64,000 nucleotides of DNA. It comes from Thermoplasmata archaeon. GTDB lineage: Archaea; Thermoplasmatota; Thermoplasmata; Lutacidiplasmatales; UBA184. Below are positions 1-7,057 of this stretch, in pieces; the first letter of the stretch is position 1; every line of letters begins with the position of its first letter. The notes under the pieces were generated by a model, which did no database searches, was not told where the DNA came from, and saw nothing but the letters and a program-made list of their open reading frames with translations. The position numbers and the translations under genes are program-made. The DNA lies in assembly GCA_021802125.1 (NCBI GenBank), contig JAKAAX010000003.1:1-64000 (forward strand), given 5' to 3'.

Positions 1-425
1 ACCATGATCTTCTCGCTTCGAAGCGAGCGGATCCCGTGAACGCAAAGCGCGAGGTCGACGGTGGTTGGGGCCAGGGGTAGCTGTCGAGCGTCGCCCTTCA
101 CCGGGCGGACCCTGTCCCGATAGCCCGCGTTGGTGACGATCTCTCGGAACATGCCCCACCGCTCTCGCTCCAGGGCGAGCACACGGCCGGTCTCGCCGGT
201 CCGGAAAGCAAGGGGGACCGTGGCGATCCCGTGACCACCGCTTCCCACCTCAAGGACGGTGCTCCCGATGTCGACCGGCGCGTGCTGAAGGACCTGGTAG
301 CGCTCCAGCATCTCGCATCTCAGCCAATCCGGCGCGAGCGGGGGGTTGTCGAGGAGGGGGACCTCCTGGAGGACTTGGGCGAAGCCGGGGTCGACCCGTT
401 GGAGCTGGGTCTCGAATCGGGACAC
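1..425 (-). CDS. Class I SAM-dependent methyltransferase (3' end outside window)
   Basis: The gene runs off the left edge, so about 141 N-terminal codons are visible. It begins at a GTG preceded by GAGGAGGT, a good ribosome site. A Rossmann motif I, VLEVGSGGHG, sits near residue 57. It is followed by an acidic strand end (LALERERW) and by a motif resembling RPVKGDARQLPL, the usual SAM-binding order of class I methyltransferases, including protein-isoaspartyl and UbiE-like types. The substrate cannot be named from this fragment. It is on the same strand as the ABC transporter pair, 235 bp downstream of that pair's last stop, so co-transcription is possible but unproven. Confidence 0.75.
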   Translation of the reverse strand, partial: MSRFETQLQRVDPGFAQVLQEVPLLDNPPLAPDWLRCEMLERYQVLQHAPVDIGSTVLEVGSGGHGIATVPLAFRTGETGRVLALERERWGMFREIVTNAGYRDRVRPVKGDARQLPLAPTTVDLALCVHGIRSLRSEKIM

Positions 426-660
426 GGCCTTACCTCCTCGACGAGGACATCTGTGAAGTCACCGGTCGAGCCGTCCCTAGGCGAGAGGGACTGGTAGGCC
501 TTTCGGCCGCAACCGTAGCTCCCCGCAAGATCCCAGACGCTCTCCTCCCGCTCGCGCGGGGCCGGGAGCCGCACGCGACGGGACTACCGGGCCCCGCGTG
601 ACCCACGAGGGAGGCAGGAGTGGGGTCGAGGCCGCTCGCGCGGGCCTGCTCCGGACCGCG

Positions 661-1545
661 CTAGGCGAAGAGGTCCTCGAGCGGGTTTCCCATCTCTTTG
701 ACCTCACGGACCTGGACACCCTTCGACTGAAGGTCCTGCAAGAGACCCGGGACCTTCTCGGGCCCGCTCAGCTCGAAGATGTAGTACTCCCCTTTCCGGA
801 TCTCCGGGGGCAACGACGCCTCCCCTCCCATCACGCGCACGCCCACCGTGTACCGGCTCGACCTCATTTCGGAGATCCGACTGAAGAGCGAGATCTTCCC
901 GGCCCGGATCGCGATGACGTACCTGCCGATCTCCCGGGCCTCGAAGAGATTGTGCGAGGAGTACAGGACCACCTTGTTCCGGCTGAGCTTCAGGATGAGG
1001 TCGCGGATCTCGGCGGCCACCTTGGGGTCCAGGTTGGCCGTGGGCTCGTCGAGCAGGTAGATGTCCCTCTCCTGTAGGAAGATCCGTGAGATCGAGACGC
1101 GCTTCTTCTGGCCGGCGCTGAGCTCCGAGTAGAACTTCTTTCTCAGCGGTTCGATCTCGAGGAGGCGAAGCACGCGCTCGACGTCCTCCTCCCCCGCCCG
1201 CTCGACCGATGCGTAGAACCGGAGCGCCTCCTCGACGGTGAGCCCATCCGGGATCCCGTCGACGTGCGAGAGGAAGTGCAGCCGGTCGCGTGTGGCCTGC
1301 TCCTCGATGGACCTCCCACCGATCTCGATCCGGCCCGAGTACGGCCGGAGGATCCCGGCCATGGTGCGGAAGAGCGTGGTCTTGCCGGCTCCGTTGGGGC
1401 CGAGCACCACGTAGATCGCCGGCTCGGAGGCGGTGAAGCTGACCCCGTCGAGGACCTTCTTCCCGAGATACCCGGAGCTCAAGTTCCGGCAGGCGATCTC
1501 CAGGCCGGGGCGATCTGAGGCGTGCTCTCCGGAGGTGGCCACCAT
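661..1545 (-). CDS. ABC transporter ATP-binding protein
   Basis: A 294-residue nucleotide-binding subunit that would power the adjacent membrane permease. Walker A is GPNGAGKTT near residue 50, the signature is LSAGQKKR near 143, Walker B is YLLDEPTANLD near 163, and the switch histidine follows as SSH. After the roughly 220-residue ATPase core, about 70 residues form a small C-terminal extension typical of the COG1131 (CcmA-like) multidrug/ABC-2 group. The permease gene ends 9 bp upstream on the same strand, so the two form an operon and probably one complex. The cargo is unknown; no binding protein is nearby, which favours an exporter. Confidence 0.9.
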   Translation of the reverse strand: MVATSGEHASDRPGLEIACRNLSSGYLGKKVLDGVSFTASEPAIYVVLGPNGAGKTTLFRTMAGILRPYSGRIEIGGRSIEEQATRDRLHFLSHVDGIPDGLTVEEALRFYASVERAGEEDVERVLRLLEIEPLRKKFYSELSAGQKKRVSISRIFLQERDIYLLDEPTANLDPKVAAEIRDLILKLSRNKVVLYSSHNLFEAREIGRYVIAIRAGKISLFSRISEMRSSRYTVGVRVMGGEASLPPEIRKGEYYIFELSGPEKVPGLLQDLQSKGVQVREVKEMGNPLEDLFA

Positions 1546-1554
1546 CTTCCCCTC

Positions 1555-2271
1555 TCACATGGCCGAGAGGTACCGCTCTCTACCCATCAGCCGCGTCGAG
1601 GCGAGAAGGAGGATCGCGACGAGGGCGACAAACCCCAGCGAGGCCCCCACTGTGACGTAGTAGTACTGGGACCGGTCGACCGCTTCGGCCAAGATGAGCA
1701 CGAGCATGGGGGGCGCCACCCCGAGGAGGGGAGCGACGCCCGCCTGGCTGTTGTAACCGATGCGCGGCGTCGAGAGGGTCGACCAGATCATCCCGCAGCT
1801 GGCGGCGAAGAGCGAGCTCGCGTAGGTCATCGGGATCGTGTATCCAAGGACGGAGTTCTCGAGGTCGGTCGTGAGGGGGTGGCCCGTCACGAGGAAGCCC
1901 CCGAGGCCCACCGCTAGGGCGCTGCCAAGGACGATCGACGAAAGCCCGACGGTGGTGAGGAGGCAGTTGACGAACAGCGTGCCGGGTCGGATCCCGTACG
2001 CGATCAGGTACTCGAGGACGCCCTTCGAGCGGTCGCTGACGAAGAGCATCATTCCTCCCATGGCCCCGAGGGACGCGAAGAGCGGGACCTCCAAGGGGAA
2101 CGTGGTTTCGAAGACCACCGCGCCCCTGGGGCTCCGAAGCAGGACGGTCGTGAGGATGAGCGAGACCATCAGCCCGACACCCAGGAAGAGCCTCCCCGCG
2201 TAGAGGCCCCGACGGAACGTGACCGAGGTGACGGAGGGAAGCCGGCCTCTGCTCACTGCCGTTTGTCCCAT
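1555..2271 (-). CDS. ABC transporter permease, six-helix membrane protein
   Basis: About 238 residues with roughly six hydrophobic segments, for example around GLMVSLILTTVLL, GSALAVGLGGFLV and LGFVALVAILLLA. No soluble domain is visible, as in ABC-2-type permeases. I chose the ATG at 2271. An in-frame GTG at 2307 would add 12 polar residues and is an alternative. An AT-rich box (TTGATATG on the minus strand, around 2351-2362) could be the promoter for this gene and the ATPase that follows 9 bp downstream. The pairing supports an ABC exporter; substrate unknown. Confidence 0.8.
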   Translation of the reverse strand: MGQTAVSRGRLPSVTSVTFRRGLYAGRLFLGVGLMVSLILTTVLLRSPRGAVVFETTFPLEVPLFASLGAMGGMMLFVSDRSKGVLEYLIAYGIRPGTLFVNCLLTTVGLSSIVLGSALAVGLGGFLVTGHPLTTDLENSVLGYTIPMTYASSLFAASCGMIWSTLSTPRIGYNSQAGVAPLLGVAPPMLVLILAEAVDRSQYYYVTVGASLGFVALVAILLLASTRLMGRERYLSAM

Positions 2272-2469
2272 GTGCTCGGTCTCCGAAGCTCTTCCCCCGT
2301 TGGTCACGAGGGAGCGGGATTCGTGGGGCTCCGACGAGCGACCGGGCTCGGCATATCAAGAGTGACCGGAGCATCCGCGGGCGGTGCGCGGCGGGCGCTC
2401 GGGGGACGAGACATGTGGACGGACCAGGGGAGTGGCGCGCAGATTCGGTAAACTGCGCTTGACGCAGGA

Positions 2470-3303
2470 TTGTCATACCTCCTGGCACCCACCCCCATTG
2501 TGGCCGACGCGTTGCTGCTGCCTCGGACGGTCCTGGAGTGCCGAAGCTGTCACTCCGGTCGGCTCCAGAAGGGCCCGCAGGGCTACGTCTGCGACCACTG
2601 TGGCTTCGCGCCTTTCGGAGAGCACCGGGAGAAGGTCCCCCCACCCTCTCCAGTTGTTGAGAAGGATCTCCGCGTCGAACGACCTCGGCCATCCACGCCT
2701 CTTTCCACGTCTGCGATGCCCTCCCCTCCCCAGCCGCAGGCGGTCTTGTTCTCTGCTCAGCAGCCCCGCCCGGGGTCGTTGCGAATGTTCTGGACCGACG
2801 CCGGCGCCGGCGTGCGGTTCGCCGCCGAGGTGCCCTTGCAGGTACTTCCGCCGGGGGAACCCGTCGAAGCTCGGATCATCGTCCAGAACGCTGGCGGCTC
2901 GCCGACACCGGTGCGCCTCCTCGTTCTGACCGACACGGACGGGGGGCCCAAGCGCGGTGGCCTAGCGACCACCGGCGACCTCCCACCGGGCTCGGTCCTT
3001 GACACCACCTATGCTCTGACGGTACCCGCCAACTCCACCCGGGGGTCGGTCATCGTCCACTGCGAGCCCGTGGGTTCCCTCGGTCGTGGCCAGGATCCCT
3101 GGCAGGCTCCTGCTCTTCAGCCGGTCCCGGCCGCGATCCCACGCCTCCTGCCGTCCGTCCGCGCCGCCTTCGCGGTGCGTCCGACCCCGAGGTGCCCTCG
3201 ATGCACCGGGCCGATGAGGTGGTGCCCTCGCGAACCCTCCAAAGCGCGGGCTTGGGTCTGCGAGGATTGCGCCCATCGCGTGGAAGGCGGCATCCTCAAC
3301 TGA
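2470..3303 (+). CDS. Protein with N- and C-terminal zinc ribbons around a beta-rich middle
   Basis: About 277 residues. CRSC followed by CDHC lies near residues 24-43, and a second pair, CPRC and CEDC, lies near 240-270; each set would bind one zinc. The middle (about residues 95-215) is rich in short valine-containing strands and looks like a CARDB/Ig-type fold (for example EARIIVQNAGGSPTPVRLLV). There is no signal peptide or membrane helix, so it is probably cytoplasmic. The start is uncertain: TTG at 2470 follows AGGAT, while GTG at 2500 would lose ten residues. An AT box at 2446-2453 could serve either. Function not recognised. Confidence 0.6.
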   Translation: MSYLLAPTPIVADALLLPRTVLECRSCHSGRLQKGPQGYVCDHCGFAPFGEHREKVPPPSPVVEKDLRVERPRPSTPLSTSAMPSPPQPQAVLFSAQQPRPGSLRMFWTDAGAGVRFAAEVPLQVLPPGEPVEARIIVQNAGGSPTPVRLLVLTDTDGGPKRGGLATTGDLPPGSVLDTTYALTVPANSTRGSVIVHCEPVGSLGRGQDPWQAPALQPVPAAIPRLLPSVRAAFAVRPTPRCPRCTGPMRWCPREPSKARAWVCEDCAHRVEGGILN

Positions 3304-4126
3304 ACGAGGTCTGGGAACATGGTGGAAGATCTGACCCCGAAGGGAGGAGACCGGACGCCAACGGTGGACCTGCGAACGTCGGTGTCGACCTGGTCGACTG
3401 AGCTGGGTCGAGCGATCCGCCTCCCCCCACGTAGGGGTCGACCGGTCCCGATACCGGCTCCGACCCGCGCTGCGGGGCTCCCGACCTGTTACAAGAGTGC
3501 CAAGGTGTGCGATGGGAGCTGCGGGCAGCTCCTGCCGGGTGGGCTCTGCATCGAGGTCTTCTTGCTCAGCGCGCGGAACCGATGAGGGAAGTCATGCGAC
3601 CGGGCCCGGCCAGTTCGATCCCTCTCCTGACGCTCCTGTCGGTCACTCCCGGTACTGGTCGTCAGTTCTCGGCGAGACGCGTTCGCGCCTCCGTTCGGAG
3701 CGTGAAGATCGGCGTGTCGCTCCTTACCCTTGAACGAGAGCGCACCGGTAAGCCGCGAGCCGTTTCACTTGTCGACGTATCAACGGAACGAGGGCCGCGC
3801 GGAGACATCCAGGCTCCGTCCGCCCGAGCGAGGACGATCATGCAGGAGGACCAGAGCGACCGGGTCACTCCCCGCGGCCTTCGCGCGCGCAACCGGTCCG
3901 TCCTGAGGCTCTTCTCCCTCGGCGACCTCCCGCTCCTTCTCTCTCCGGTGCGGCCGTTGCCGATGGAGCCCGCGCCCAAGGGAAAGCGGGACGACGAACC
4001 GTTCCAGCGCTGAACCCTCCCTCCCCTCGTGGGGAAGCGGTTCTGTCGCGTTCCCCACCAACTCCCCGCGGACATTGCGGTCCGACAGGTCGACCCGGTC
4101 CTTCGGCTCGAAGCGTGCCGGGGTCC
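3304..4126. other. Gene-poor stretch, no convincing coding sequence
   Basis: Several open frames exist on both strands, but none shows a plausible protein-like composition, ribosome site or known motif. They are Arg/Ser/Pro-rich, as expected of random high-GC sequence. One clear hairpin is present: GGAGCTG (3515-3521), loop CGGG, CAGCTCC (3526-3532). Either a decayed gene or an unrecognised RNA could be here. I could not match it to SRP RNA, RNase P RNA or a tRNA. Confidence 0.5.
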
Positions 4127-4588
4127 TCAGGGGCGCGTGCGCCCGTGTTCGACTGACAGGTCTCCGCGCCGTTCGGGAGGTGCGTAACGGTACCAGACGC
4201 GTCCGACCACCTCTCCCGCGGGCACCCATCCGAAGTCCCGGGAGTCGCGGCTCGAGGCCAAGGCGTCTCCTCGGAGGTCGAGCTCGACACCGCCCCCACC
4301 CCCCGACCCCGGAGGGGAGGGCCGTACTGCGACCACCCTCTTCAGCAGCAGCCGACCGGGGCGCTCGGGGTCGCGGACGACCACGACCTGCCCCTCTGTC
4401 GGGGGAGGGGCTTCCCGCTTCTCGCGGAGCGCCAGGAGCCTGTCCCCCGGAAGGAAGGTCGGCTCCATGCTGTGGTCCTGAACGAGGAACCTCCGGCTTC
4501 TCAGCCGGCGCGCCAGCCGTTCCACCCACGAGCCAGAACCGGAGCTCAAGTCCAGACCCTTCCCCCCCTGGCTAGGCTTATCGACCAT
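4127..4588 (-). CDS. sodX: SodX-like nickel-SOD maturation protease (S26 signal-peptidase fold)
   Basis: A 153-residue protein of the S24/S26 serine-lysine peptidase fold without a clear membrane helix. The catalytic serine box is HSMEPTFLPGDRLLA (about residues 39-53). The general-base lysine would be the one in LLLKRVVAV (near 80). The C-terminal strand set, with FGWVPAGEVVGRVW, matches the family ending. In bacteria, short peptidases of this type beside sodN remove the Ni-SOD propeptide. Here the gene is divergent from a Ni-SOD, with 17 bp between the two start codons. The start is ATG 4588; no good TATA box lies at the expected distance upstream, so its promoter is unclear. A general signal peptidase is the alternative, but lack of a membrane anchor and the neighbour argue for SodX. 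Confidence 0.8.
   Translation of the reverse strand: MVDKPSQGGKGLDLSSGSGSWVERLARRLRSRRFLVQDHSMEPTFLPGDRLLALREKREAPPPTEGQVVVVRDPERPGRLLLKRVVAVRPSPPGSGGGGGVELDLRGDALASSRDSRDFGWVPAGEVVGRVWYRYAPPERRGDLSVEHGRTRP
4577..4584 (+). promoter_or_regulatory. TATA-like box for sodN
   Basis: CTTATCGA is centred about 26 bp before the sodN ATG at 4606, the spacing expected for a leaderless archaeal transcript. The box lies inside the first codons of the divergent sodX gene, so transcription in the two directions could interfere. Confidence 0.45.
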
Positions 4589-4605
4589 ATGGGTTAGGGG
4601 CTCGC

Positions 4606-5136
4606 ATGCACGCGCTCGACCAGTTCCGCAACGGCCTCGACCGAGCTTTGGACGCCCTCTCACCCCCGACAAAGGTGTACGCTCATTGCGACATCCCGTG
4701 CGGCATCTACGACCCGCACGAGGCCCAGATCTCCGCCTTGACCGTGCTCCGGATGGACCAGCTCATCGCGGAGCTCAAGGCGCCCGCGAGCGACGCGAAG
4801 CCCGAGGAGCGCGCGGCCTACGTCCACAAGCTCCAGCGCTACACCTCCGTGAAGGAGACCCACGCCGAGCGCGTCAAGCACGAGGTGCGGGTCATCTGGG
4901 GCGACTACTTCACGGCGGACATGCTGAAGGCGAACCCCGGGGTCAGCGACCTGGTGCTCCGGATCCTGAAGTGTGCCTCGAAGGCCCGCCAGGAGCCGGG
5001 CCTGCCCGCGGCCGAGGAGCTCCTCGGATGCGTTCAGGAGTTCGCCGAGATCTTCTGGAAGACGAAGGGCACCGCGACGGCGAAGCTCCCCTCGCACCAG
5101 AAGTCGGGTGGAACGCTCGTCGTCCCGACCTCCTGA
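4606..5136 (+). CDS. sodN: Nickel-containing superoxide dismutase precursor
   Basis: Disproportionates superoxide to oxygen and hydrogen peroxide using nickel bound by an N-terminal hook. The hook HCDIPCGIYDP is plain at residues 27-37: mature His1, Cys2, Cys6 and Tyr9 correspond to H27, C28, C32 and Y35. A 26-residue leader precedes His1 and must be cut exactly there, the job of the divergent SodX-like peptidase. Downstream family features include KHEVRVIWGDYF and a terminal EIFWKTKG helix. The mature part is about 150 residues, longer than the usual roughly 117 because of an extra tail after the last helix. The leader lacks a Tat or Sec signal, so the enzyme is probably cytoplasmic. Confidence 0.93.
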   Translation: MHALDQFRNGLDRALDALSPPTKVYAHCDIPCGIYDPHEAQISALTVLRMDQLIAELKAPASDAKPEERAAYVHKLQRYTSVKETHAERVKHEVRVIWGDYFTADMLKANPGVSDLVLRILKCASKARQEPGLPAAEELLGCVQEFAEIFWKTKGTATAKLPSHQKSGGTLVVPTS

Positions 5137-5171
5137 GCGGAGCGTCGCACGGCGAGCGAAGGTCCCGCTTC

Positions 5172-6425
5172 CTACCGTTTCTTGGAAGCGGGCTTTCCGC
5201 GGCGCACCACACCGCCGCCCTTGGAGGGCGGAGCTGGGGCGTTCTTCTTCGAGTTGGACTTCGCCGGGGCCGGCGTGGACCTCGGAGCGGGAACGACGGG
5301 GGATCGCTTCGGGGACGAGCTGAGGACCGGTGCTGGCGCGTCGTCCTCTTTCGCAGGAACCGGGGCGGGCGGCGTGGGCTCGCTCTCTGCGGGGATCTCG
5401 GCGATTGAGATCTCTCCCGACTCCTGGGCCGTCTCCGGGGTCGGGGACGGGGCGGGAGCGGGTTCGGTGCCGTGAGGGGACGGCGCCGGTGTCGGGAGCG
5501 GAGGTTCGTCCGCGACCACCGGGGCTGTCTCCTCGGTAGACCGAGCGGAGGGGACCAACGTGGGTGGAGGAGGGGTCGGAGCGACGGGCGGGGTGTCGGT
5601 CATCCCTTGAGATGGAGCGACCGACTCGTGGGTGAGCTCGGGAGCCTCTTCGGACTCCGGAGGGGAGGGCGGTTCAGGCTCCTGGACGGGAACCGGCGGG
5701 GCCATCTCCTCTGCCCTTGGAGTGGGGGACGCAGCCACCGCGGATGGGGATGCTGTCGCGGGCTCCACCACCGCTGACGCCGAATCGGGAGGCGAAGGGG
5801 GAGGGGGAGGGGGTGCCACGCGTTCCGTGCTCGTACCGACAACGCCGGGTCCCGAAGGACTCGCAGCTTGGTCGGGGGCCAGAGGTGGTGCCGTGGCGGG
5901 GGTCGAGTGGGGGGCTTGGGAGACGACCGCGGGGATCTTGGGCGGAGGGAGGTCGAGGTAGGGGGTCCCTCGAGCCGACGGAGGGGGAGAGGGCGGGGCC
6001 GACGGTGGGGGCGACGGTGGCGGAGGGGCCGTCGCGGGCTGCCCCATGGTCCTTGGTTCGGTAGTCGAGCCGCTGAGGCCGGAGTTAGGGGCGCGCTCGG
6101 CGGGAGACACGGGGAGAGGCTTGGGGTTCACCGCACCCCCGGAGACCCGTCCCGAGGCAGGAGCGGGGGCCTGTGGGGCGGTGGCGTTCACCGGGATGAG
6201 CAGCCCCGCGGGGAGTCCTCTGCCGGTCCTGAGCGACTCCCGGTCGGCGATGTAGAGGTCCGCGAACCCGCATTCCCGGCAGATCTTCGCCTTGAAGACC
6301 CCCTCGTTGCGGAGCGCTCCGGGGTTCAGGGAGAGGATCGACTTGACGGTGAGAGACTTGTAGGTCATGATCTCCCGCGCCCACACCAGGTCGAGGGAGC
6401 CGCAACGCGCGCACTTGTCGACCAT
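5172..6425 (-). CDS. Zinc-ribbon protein with long proline-rich disordered tail
   Basis: About 417 residues. The first 70 form a zinc ribbon with CARC (residue 5 onward) and CREC (near 45), with the pattern KSILSLNPGALRNEG between them. From about residue 85 onward the protein is low-complexity Pro/Ala/Ser/Glu and ends in a basic run, RRGKPASKKR. There is no signal peptide or membrane helix. The ATG at 6425 places the zinc ribbon at the N-terminus; a longer reading frame upstream lacks support. The basic end and the ribbon suggest nucleic-acid or protein contact, but the function is not recognised. It is the last gene of the minus-strand run that includes DUF424 and mcm. Confidence 0.65.
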   Translation of the reverse strand: MVDKCARCGSLDLVWAREIMTYKSLTVKSILSLNPGALRNEGVFKAKICRECGFADLYIADRESLRTGRGLPAGLLIPVNATAPQAPAPASGRVSGGAVNPKPLPVSPAERAPNSGLSGSTTEPRTMGQPATAPPPPSPPPSAPPSPPPSARGTPYLDLPPPKIPAVVSQAPHSTPATAPPLAPDQAASPSGPGVVGTSTERVAPPPPPPSPPDSASAVVEPATASPSAVAASPTPRAEEMAPPVPVQEPEPPSPPESEEAPELTHESVAPSQGMTDTPPVAPTPPPPTLVPSARSTEETAPVVADEPPLPTPAPSPHGTEPAPAPSPTPETAQESGEISIAEIPAESEPTPPAPVPAKEDDAPAPVLSSSPKRSPVVPAPRSTPAPAKSNSKKNAPAPPSKGGGVVRRGKPASKKR

Positions 6426-6498
6426 GAGAGACGAGGAGAAGAGGCGGGACCCACATAAGCCGGACGGGCCGCCCACGTCGAGGCCGAGGAACGTTGCC

Positions 6499-6888
6499 CT
6501 ACCGTGGGAGATCGACGATCTCGGCGTGGGGGACGCCGCCTAGGTCCCCTGCGCCATCGGGAGGCAGGAGGCCGGCCTTGACCGCCCACCCCACCGTCCG
6601 CTCGCCGAGAAGGTTCACGATCGTCCCGTGGCGGACCTGGGCGACGAACTCCTCCTCGCTGACGGAGATCCTACCGTAGAAGTGCGAGGTGATCTTGACG
6701 GGGTTCTTCCCGACGCGCAGCTCGGTCTCGACGAGCTCGCTGTCGCACGCTGCGACCACGACCTCCCCGCGGATGCGATGGACGCGCATGACGACGCGCC
6801 CGGGAAGCGGCGGGGGGAGGTCCGCGTTCTCGGCGCGAGAATGCCCGTTATCCCCGGAGGGTCCCGCGTTGGATGCTGGCGGCGCCAT
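6499..6888 (-). CDS. DUF424 family protein
   Basis: 129 residues. The archaeal DUF424 core is recognisable from residue 34: MRVHRIRGEVVVAACDSELV, then SHFYGRISVSEEE, GTIVNLLGERTVGWAVKAGL and the closing GVPHAEIV. The family is widespread in archaea and lacks an established function. The ATG at 6888 follows GGAGGGGGAGTAGGGAG, so I keep the 33-residue Pro/Ala-rich leader; starting at M34 would give the usual family length but has no ribosome site. An 18-bp perfect palindrome lies 29-46 bp upstream. Confidence 0.8.
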   Translation of the reverse strand: MAPPASNAGPSGDNGHSRAENADLPPPLPGRVVMRVHRIRGEVVVAACDSELVETELRVGKNPVKITSHFYGRISVSEEEFVAQVRHGTIVNLLGERTVGWAVKAGLLPPDGAGDLGGVPHAEIVDLPR

Positions 6889-6916
6889 CGTACTCCCTAC
6901 TCCCCCTCCTTGCCCT

Positions 6917-6934
6917 TAGGTGCGCGCGCACCTA
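6917..6934. promoter_or_regulatory. 18-bp perfect palindrome upstream of DUF424 gene
   Basis: TAGGTGCGC followed directly by its reverse complement GCGCACCTA. It lies between the mcm stop and the DUF424 start. An AT-rich element on the minus strand, GATTTGAAAAC near 6957-6970, would put a transcription start close to the palindrome. It could be an operator for a dimeric regulator, or a hairpin in the 5' leader. Confidence 0.5.
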
Positions 6935-7057
6935 CGCGACAGGTACGTCGTCAGGGGGTTTTCAAATCCTGCTTTCGGCGCCCCCCCGACGAGGGCTCAA
7001 ATACAGGTCCACTGGGGGCGACGAGCGCCTTCTTTGGCCAGAGGACGACAGCGTTTC

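Noticed and set aside
3500..3620. Possible RNase P or SRP RNA in the gene-poor stretch
   Set aside because: I could not find the conserved core blocks of either RNA; only one simple hairpin is clear.
3507..4013. 168-codon open frame on the plus strand
   Set aside because: Composition is random-like (Arg/Ser/Pro/Leu), no recognisable motif and no clear ribosome site.
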